This document shows, in pieces, positions 59,461 to 64,000 of a DNA stretch of 64,000 nt. Made by a program: the position numbers and the translations under genes. Each line of letters begins with the position of its first letter. Positions within the stretch are counted from its first letter, which is position 1. This stretch comes from Lacunisphaera sp. (GTDB taxonomy: Bacteria > Verrucomicrobiota > Verrucomicrobiia > Opitutales > Opitutaceae). The notes under the pieces were generated by a model, which made no database searches, was not told where the DNA came from, and saw only the letters and a program-made list of their open reading frames with translations. The stretch is taken from assembly GCA_029945445.1 (NCBI GenBank), contig JAQSCO010000057.1, forward strand, positions 294,985 to 358,984, read 5' to 3'.

Positions 59461-60331
59461 GATTTTTGCCGATTTGGTCGAGACGAAGAGCTTCTCCAAG
59501 GCGGCCAAGCTGAACGGCATAACGCAGTCGGCGGTCAGCCAGCAGGCCCGCTCGATGGAGCGCAATTTCAAGACCCTGATGATCGATCGCAGCCAGAAGC
59601 AGTTCAACCTCACCCGCGAGGGCCAGCGCATCTACGACGCGGCGAAGGAGATCCTGCATGTCTACGAGAAACTGGAGAGCGAGCTTCAGGAGATGAAGAA
59701 AGTCATCAGCGGCACGATCCGCATCTCCACCATCTACTCCATCGGCCTCCACGAACTGCCGCCCTACATCAAGAAATTCCTCCACGACTACCCCGCGGTC
59801 AACGTCCGCGTCGAATACCGCCGCTCCAACCTGGTCTATGAGGACATCCTGCACAACTCGGTCGACTTCGGCCTCGTCGCCTTTCCGCAACGCGTCCGGC
59901 AGATCGACATGATCCCGTTCCGCAACGACCGCCTGGTGCTGATCGCGCACCCGAACCATCCGCTGGCCAAGGCCGCCGAAGTGGACATCAGGACCCTCGC
60001 GGCGCACAAATTCATCGGCTTCGATCCGGACATCCCGACCCGCAAGGCCGTCGACCAGATTTTTCGCGACTACAAGCTCGAGATCACCCCGGTCATGGAA
60101 TTCGACAATATCGAGACCGTGAAGCGCGCGGTGGAGATCGACCACGGCATCGCCATTGTCCCGCAGGCCACCGTGCTCCAGGAAGTCCGGCAGGGCACGC
60201 TCGTCACCATCACCTTCAAGGGAAAGGAATTTACCCGCCCGCTCGCCATCTTGCACCGCAAAGGCCGCGTGCTTACGCCGGCGATGAAGAAGTTCATCGA
60301 GATCCTGAATGTCGAGCCGACCGCGGTCTGA
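59441..60331 (+). CDS. LysR family transcriptional regulator
   Basis: A 296-residue DNA-binding regulator. The N-terminal winged helix-turn-helix is complete: IENFKIFADLVETKSFSKAAKLNGITQSAVSQQARSMERNFKTLMIDRSQKQFNLTREG. It is followed by a linker helix and the effector domain (GTIRISTIYSIGLHELPPYIKKFLHDYPAVNVRVEYRR). The effector is not deducible. It stands next to yggS (divergent) and upstream of a TlpA-like thioredoxin. The start ATG at 59441 lies in an overlapping leader ORF. Confidence 0.93.
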   Translation: MQIENFKIFADLVETKSFSKAAKLNGITQSAVSQQARSMERNFKTLMIDRSQKQFNLTREGQRIYDAAKEILHVYEKLESELQEMKKVISGTIRISTIYSIGLHELPPYIKKFLHDYPAVNVRVEYRRSNLVYEDILHNSVDFGLVAFPQRVRQIDMIPFRNDRLVLIAHPNHPLAKAAEVDIRTLAAHKFIGFDPDIPTRKAVDQIFRDYKLEITPVMEFDNIETVKRAVEIDHGIAIVPQATVLQEVRQGTLVTITFKGKEFTRPLAILHRKGRVLTPAMKKFIEILNVEPTAV

Positions 60332-60403
60332 GGCCACGCGGGCCATGGTTTGGCGCATTTTCCGGGAACAAGCCGGCGCCCCGCGTCTCCTATCATCACT
60401 GCC

Positions 60404-60928
60404 ATGACACGTCTCCGCATCCTCTCCCTCTTCAGTGCTGCCGCGGCCTTGGCCGTCGGCACCGCCCTCTTCCAAGGCAACTCGCTGCAGGCGCAGGAAT
60501 CGCAGGCCACCCTGCAGCCCGCTCCGGCGTGGAAGCTCAAGGATCTCGACGGCCACGAGGTCAGCTCCGCGCAGTTCAAGGGCAAGGTGGTTATCGTGGA
60601 TTTTTGGGCGACGTGGTGCGGGCCATGCGTCGGCGAAATCCCCAGCTACGTCGAGCTCCAGAAAAAATATGGCAAGGACGGCCTCGTGATCATCGGCGCG
60701 CTGACGCACGACCCGAAAATCCCGGCCAAGATCAAGGAATTTGCCGCCAAGCTCGGCATGAACTACCTGATCGTGGTCAGCGATGATGCGACGGAGGAGG
60801 CCTTCGGCGGTTTCGAGGCCATCCCGACCACCTTCCTGATCAGTCGCGACGGCCGGATCATCCACCAGAAGACCGGCGCCCTGCCCGAGGGCAAATACGA
60901 GAAGCTGGTGCAGCAGGCGCTGAAGTAG
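60404..60928 (+). CDS. TlpA-like exported thioredoxin-fold protein
   Basis: A 174-residue protein with a signal peptide (RILSLFSAAAALAVGTALF) and a thioredoxin domain. The active-site motif is VDFWATWCGPCVGEIPSYVEL (WCGPC), preceded by LKDLDGHEVSSAQFKGKVVIV and followed by FEAIPTTFLISRDGRIIHQKTG (cis-Pro). It fits periplasmic disulfide reduction as in TlpA/ResA, often for cytochrome c maturation. Start 60404 was chosen because it begins the signal peptide. A strong terminator follows 24 bases after the stop. Confidence 0.9.
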   Translation: MTRLRILSLFSAAAALAVGTALFQGNSLQAQESQATLQPAPAWKLKDLDGHEVSSAQFKGKVVIVDFWATWCGPCVGEIPSYVELQKKYGKDGLVIIGALTHDPKIPAKIKEFAAKLGMNYLIVVSDDATEEAFGGFEAIPTTFLISRDGRIIHQKTGALPEGKYEKLVQQALK

Positions 60929-60952
60929 GCGCGCCGCCGCCGATTAGGATTG

Positions 60953-60979
60953 AAGCCGGACCCGAGAGTCCGGCTTTTT
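60953..60979 (+). terminator. Terminator of the TlpA-like gene
   Basis: Stem AAGCCGGAC (60953-60961) and GTCCGGCTT (60968-60976), loop CCGAGA, followed on the plus strand by TTTTTGTTTT. It lies between the thioredoxin gene and the DMT transporter gene. Confidence 0.85.
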
Positions 60980-60993
60980 GTTTTCCGTCCGCG

Positions 60994-61878
60994 ATGCAAT
61001 TTCACCTCAGTCTGCTCCTGCCACTGGCCTGCGCCCTGATCTACGTCTTCGGCGCCCTGACCGTGCGCCGGGCGGCGGCCCTCGGGGTGGGCGTCTGGCG
61101 CACCAGCTTCCTGTCCAACTGGATCATCGTGCTGCTGTTCGTGCCCGTGTGGTTCCGCGCCGGCGGCCAGGGGCATCCGCTGGCGGACTATTGGCAACCC
61201 GCGGCCACGGCGGTGCTCTTCTTCGGTGGCCAGGCCCTGACCTTCCTTGCACTCAACCGCGGCGATGTGTCGGTGATCACGCCGGTCATGGGCACCAAGG
61301 TCATTCTGGTCGCGCTCTTCAGCAGCCTGCTGCGCGCGGGTGAGGTGCCGCGGCAATGGTGGCTCGGCGCCCTGCTCAGCACCGCCGCCATCGGGTTGCT
61401 GCATCTCGGGGAAAAATCCGGGCGCCGCCCCATCGGCCCGACGGTGCTGCTGGCCTTTGGCAGCGCGGTGTCCTTCAGCCTCGGCGACGTGCTCGTGCAA
61501 AAATGGGTGCCGGCCTGGGGCCTGGCCAATTACCTGCCGCCGATGTTCCTGTTGGTCGGGCTGCTGTCCTGCGGGTTTGTGCCGTTTTTCCACGCGCCGC
61601 TCCGGGCGTTGAACGCGGCGGCCTGGCGCTGGGTCGCACCCGGGGCCTTGCTCATGGCGGTCAACAATGCCGGCGTGATCCTTGCGCTGGTCATCGTGGG
61701 CAGCGCCACGGCGGTCAACATCGTCTACAGCGTGCGCGGGCTCTTCAGCGTGCTGCTCGTGTGGTCGATCGGCCACTGGTTCGCGAACGACGAAAAGCAT
61801 CTCGCCGGCGGCGTGCTCGGGCTGCGCCTGCTCGGGGCCGCCCTGATGGTCGCCGCCATCGTGCTAGTGCTGGTTTAG
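60994..61878 (+). CDS. DMT superfamily permease
   Basis: A 294-residue membrane protein with about ten helices in two EamA-like repeats (GDVSVITPVMGTKVILVALFSSLLRAGEVP and the matching GSATAVNIVYSVRGLFSVLLVWSIGHWF). No substrate is indicated. Its end overlaps that of the convergent TPR protein gene by 15 bases. It is only distantly similar to the permease at 9790-10686. Confidence 0.82.
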   Translation: MQFHLSLLLPLACALIYVFGALTVRRAAALGVGVWRTSFLSNWIIVLLFVPVWFRAGGQGHPLADYWQPAATAVLFFGGQALTFLALNRGDVSVITPVMGTKVILVALFSSLLRAGEVPRQWWLGALLSTAAIGLLHLGEKSGRRPIGPTVLLAFGSAVSFSLGDVLVQKWVPAWGLANYLPPMFLLVGLLSCGFVPFFHAPLRALNAAAWRWVAPGALLMAVNNAGVILALVIVGSATAVNIVYSVRGLFSVLLVWSIGHWFANDEKHLAGGVLGLRLLGAALMVAAIVLVLV

Positions 61879-62625
61879 CCGTGCCAGCGCCTCCCGGGCC
61901 CGCTGCTTGGCCGGCTCGTCGGGCTTGGCTCGCGACGGCATGGCGAGTCCGCGGGCCCATTGTTTTTTCGCGAGGTCCGGCTGGCCCGCCGCTGCGTAGG
62001 CAAAGCCGAGCTCGATCCAGTGCGCAAGTTCCCCGGGTTCGAGCTCGGTCGCGCGCTGCAACTGTCGCACTCCCTCCTCGAACGAGGCCGCCGGCAGTCC
62101 GCCGTAAACGAGCCGCACGAAAAACTTCGACGCCGCGCCGAGTAACGCCACCTCGTAGTTCCACCGGCCGAGCAGGTGGTGCGCCCACGCGTAGTTTGGA
62201 TCCAACGCAAGGGCGCGCTCAGCTTCCTCGTGCATCAGGCGGGAATACTGCACTTTTTCCCTGGCGTCGCTGTAAAGGGCGAGTTTCCCATGGCAGACGG
62301 CCACGGAGAGCACATTGACGGCATCCGTGGGATGCAAGGCCACGGCGCGCCGGGCGTATTCCAGCGCGGTCTGCGCGTAGCGCTTCTTGTCCACGACTTC
62401 CGCCTGGTCGGACACCAGGTCGGAATACTGCCGGGCGATTTTTTGGAGGATAAAGGCATCGTTCGGCCGCGCGGCGTCGGCGGCCTGAAAAAGTTTCAGG
62501 GCCGCCTCGCAATCCACCTTCGCTTCCGCCGCCAGCGCGGCGCGCACCAACGCATCCGCGTCCGCGGCGTGCAGGCCGGGGGCGAGAGCCAGCAGGCCCA
62601 AGGCAAGCAACAGGCGGTGGCTCAT
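61864..62625 (-). CDS. Exported TPR-like protein
   Basis: A 253-residue protein with a signal peptide (MSHRLLLALGLLALAPGLHA) and TPR-like helical repeats: AKVDCEAALKLFQAADAARPNDAFILQKIARQY, RYAQTALEYARRAVALHPTDAVNVLSVAV, EEAERALALDPNYAWAHHLLGRWNYEVA, and ELAHWIELGFAYAAAGQPDLAKKQW. The repeat spacing and WNYEVA segment resemble the RMDN-like tetratricopeptide family. Its start overlaps the stop of the methyltransferase gene (ATGA). Confidence 0.82.
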   Translation of the reverse strand: MSHRLLLALGLLALAPGLHAADADALVRAALAAEAKVDCEAALKLFQAADAARPNDAFILQKIARQYSDLVSDQAEVVDKKRYAQTALEYARRAVALHPTDAVNVLSVAVCHGKLALYSDAREKVQYSRLMHEEAERALALDPNYAWAHHLLGRWNYEVALLGAASKFFVRLVYGGLPAASFEEGVRQLQRATELEPGELAHWIELGFAYAAAGQPDLAKKQWARGLAMPSRAKPDEPAKQRAREALARLNQH

Positions 62626-63641
62626 GGTTTGCGGAACAGATAGTGGCTGACGTGCCACTCCCCGCCAGCGCGGAAATTCCACAGCTCGGCGCAGGCGAGA
62701 TAGAACACGCGCCAGTAAGCCCACCATTTCACGGCGTCCTTGGCCCCGTAGGTTTCGGCGAAGAGCGGCATGATCTCCGCGCGGTGGGCGTCCATGTTCT
62801 GCAGCCAGTGCTCCGCGGTTTGCGCATAGTGGGTGCCGTTGACCTTCCAGGACTCGACCAGCTGGAGGTCGTCCTGGAACCGCGCGAACAGGTCGTGCGC
62901 GGGCATCAGGCCGCCGGTGAAGAAATATTTGCTCATCCAGTCGGTTTCATCCCGGACCACAAAGTGATAGGCGAACCGGGCGTGCACAAACACGTGGGCG
63001 AAGAACAGCCCGCCCGGTTTCAGCCCGCGGGCGATGTTCGCCATCAAGCGCGGCCAGTTCTTCATGTGCTCGAACATCTCGACCGACACGACGCGGTCGA
63101 AGCGGCTGGCGTCGATCGTGAAGTCGTTCATGTCACAGGTGATGACGTGCACGTTGGCCAGGCCGCGTTTTTTCGCCTCACCCATGATGTGTTCGCGTTG
63201 CGTGCGGGAGTGCGAGACACCGGTGATGCGGGACGCCGGATATTTCTCTGCCATCCACAGGGTGAGCGAGCCCCAGCCGCAGCCGAGCTCGAGGATCTCG
63301 AGTCGCTCCGTCAGTCGTGCCCGCTCGCAGGTGGCCGCGAGCATTTTCTCCTCGGCCTGCGCCAGCGTCTCGTCGCCGCGCTCGTAGAGGCCGCTGGAAT
63401 ATTTCAGGCGCGGACCGAGGCACTTCTGGTAGAACCGCGTCGGCACCTCGTAGTGCTGCTCCTTCGACTCGGCCGTGTTCACGGCGATCGGCATCGTCCG
63501 CAGCTCCCCGGCGAATTTCGCGACCTGCAACTCCGGGGAAGGGTGGTCGATCTCGCGCAGCCGCTGGCGCAGCAGGCGGCGGATGCCGACGCGGATGAGC
63601 CAGTCGGGCAGCAGGTCTTTTTCGAGCAAGGTGTCGATCAT
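62622..63641 (-). CDS. Cyclopropane-fatty-acyl-phospholipid synthase-like methyltransferase
   Basis: SAM-dependent methyltransferase of 339 residues. SAM motif: LEILELGCGWGSLTLWMAEKYP, followed by GVSHSRTQREHIMGEAKKRG, VSVEMFEHMKNWPRLM and a long C-terminal region (HYVVRDETDW-like) characteristic of CFA synthases and related lipid methyltransferases. The N-terminal HYEVPTRFYQKCLGPRLKYSSGLYE is also family typical. The ATG at 63641 (MIDTLLEKD) was chosen. It overlaps the DUF1295 gene upstream and the TPR gene downstream by four bases each. It probably modifies membrane lipids; the exact product is unknown. Confidence 0.88.
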   Translation of the reverse strand: MIDTLLEKDLLPDWLIRVGIRRLLRQRLREIDHPSPELQVAKFAGELRTMPIAVNTAESKEQHYEVPTRFYQKCLGPRLKYSSGLYERGDETLAQAEEKMLAATCERARLTERLEILELGCGWGSLTLWMAEKYPASRITGVSHSRTQREHIMGEAKKRGLANVHVITCDMNDFTIDASRFDRVVSVEMFEHMKNWPRLMANIARGLKPGGLFFAHVFVHARFAYHFVVRDETDWMSKYFFTGGLMPAHDLFARFQDDLQLVESWKVNGTHYAQTAEHWLQNMDAHRAEIMPLFAETYGAKDAVKWWAYWRVFYLACAELWNFRAGGEWHVSHYLFRKP

Positions 63642-64000
63642 GGAAGTTTTCGGGGAAGCCACGGCACAAAGGCACTCGTCGTCTGCTGGTAGCGGCGGTA
63701 GGCCTCGCCCTTCGAGCGGATGGACTGTTCCTCGGTGAGCGGGATGCCAGTCACCCGCAGGAGCAGGAAAAGGATGCTGGCCGGCCCGATGACCGCGACC
63801 CAGCCCCAGGGCGACGCCAGGGCGAAGACGAAATACGCCACCCAGATGAGCCATTCAAAAAAGTAATTCGGATGACGGCTGTAACGCCACAGGCCGGCAT
63901 CGCAGACGCGGCCCTGGCTGGCCGGGTCGCGCTTGAAGGCCGCGAGCTGGGCGTCGGCCAGGGATTCACCACCCAGGGCCAGTAACCATAGCACGGCGGC
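63638..64000 (-). CDS. DUF1295 / steroid reductase-like membrane protein (N-terminus missing)
   Basis: The C-terminal 120 residues of a membrane protein, running off the right edge. Motifs: DAGLWRYSRHPNYFFEWLIWVAYFVF (the conserved R-HPNYF-E of DUF1295 and isoprenylcysteine methyltransferase-like proteins) and PLTEEQSIRSKGEAYRRYQQTTSAFVPW. DUF1295 proteins often occur beside CFA-synthase-like methyltransferases, as here (4-base overlap), hinting at a joint lipid modification. The start lies outside the window. Confidence 0.85.
   Translation of the reverse strand, partial: AAVLWLLALGGESLADAQLAAFKRDPASQGRVCDAGLWRYSRHPNYFFEWLIWVAYFVFALASPWGWVAVIGPASILFLLLRVTGIPLTEEQSIRSKGEAYRRYQQTTSAFVPWLPRKLP

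Overview
The window looks like one contiguous piece of a high-GC, gene-dense bacterial chromosome. My inference is a member of the Verrucomicrobiota, probably Opitutaceae. The reasons are the overall protein flavour, a DUF5069 protein, very weak Shine-Dalgarno usage, a minute lysine-rich ORF and short degenerate 9-mer repeats between genes. I see no phage genes, transposases, CRISPR array, rRNA or tRNA genes. One stable RNA gene, tmRNA (ssrA), is present.

Layout. 0-5.3 kb: a minus-strand group (partial amidohydrolase, glycosylase-like protein, BadF/NAGK-type sugar kinase, LpxR-like outer-membrane lipid A deacylase coupled to a class I rRNA methyltransferase) and a divergent secreted DUF1223 protein. 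5.3-17 kb: mostly minus-strand housekeeping and accessory genes (upp, penicillin acylase family, DUF5069, EamA transporter, tag, malQ, ggt, alcohol dehydrogenase), with yebC on plus and a 15-residue lysine-rich ORF that has its own terminator. 17.1-34.5 kb: the energy block. nifJ (pyruvate:ferredoxin oxidoreductase) and a DHOD-like gene on plus face a tightly overlapping minus-strand operon nuoA-B-C-D-I-H-J-K-L-M-M-N. A single-cluster ferredoxin gene is divergent from nuoA. The complex I operon has two different nuoM genes and no nuoE, nuoF or nuoG.

34.6-41.3 kb: a GH3 glycosidase, an ECF sigma / anti-sigma / DUF4097 operon, a Tat-type metallo-beta-lactamase-fold hydrolase, and ssrA. 41.5-50.3 kb: a lipid and amino-acid oxidation block of three acyl-CoA dehydrogenases (one probably glutaryl-CoA dehydrogenase), etfA, a two-gene ETF:quinone oxidoreductase of the EtfD/EMO type, and etfB placed convergently at the far end. 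50.7-64 kb: MutT-type Nudix protein, malate dehydrogenase, DAHP synthase, YgfZ, prepilin peptidase, aroE, YggS, a LysR regulator with an overlapping leader ORF, a TlpA-like thioredoxin, a DMT transporter, a TPR protein, a cyclopropane-synthase-like methyltransferase and a DUF1295 protein cut by the window edge.

How it fits together. Pyruvate oxidation by NifJ yields reduced ferredoxin, and a complex I lacking the NADH module could oxidise it into the quinone pool. The acyl-CoA dehydrogenases feed electrons through ETF and the EtfD-like membrane protein into the same pool. The most unusual items are the extra proton-pump-like NuoM subunit, which has lost a conserved lysine, the hairpin-rich leader between aroG and ygfZ, the Shine-Dalgarno-led mini-ORF over the LysR start, and the lysine-rich micro-ORF. 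All functions are inferred by reading the sequence; no database search was run.
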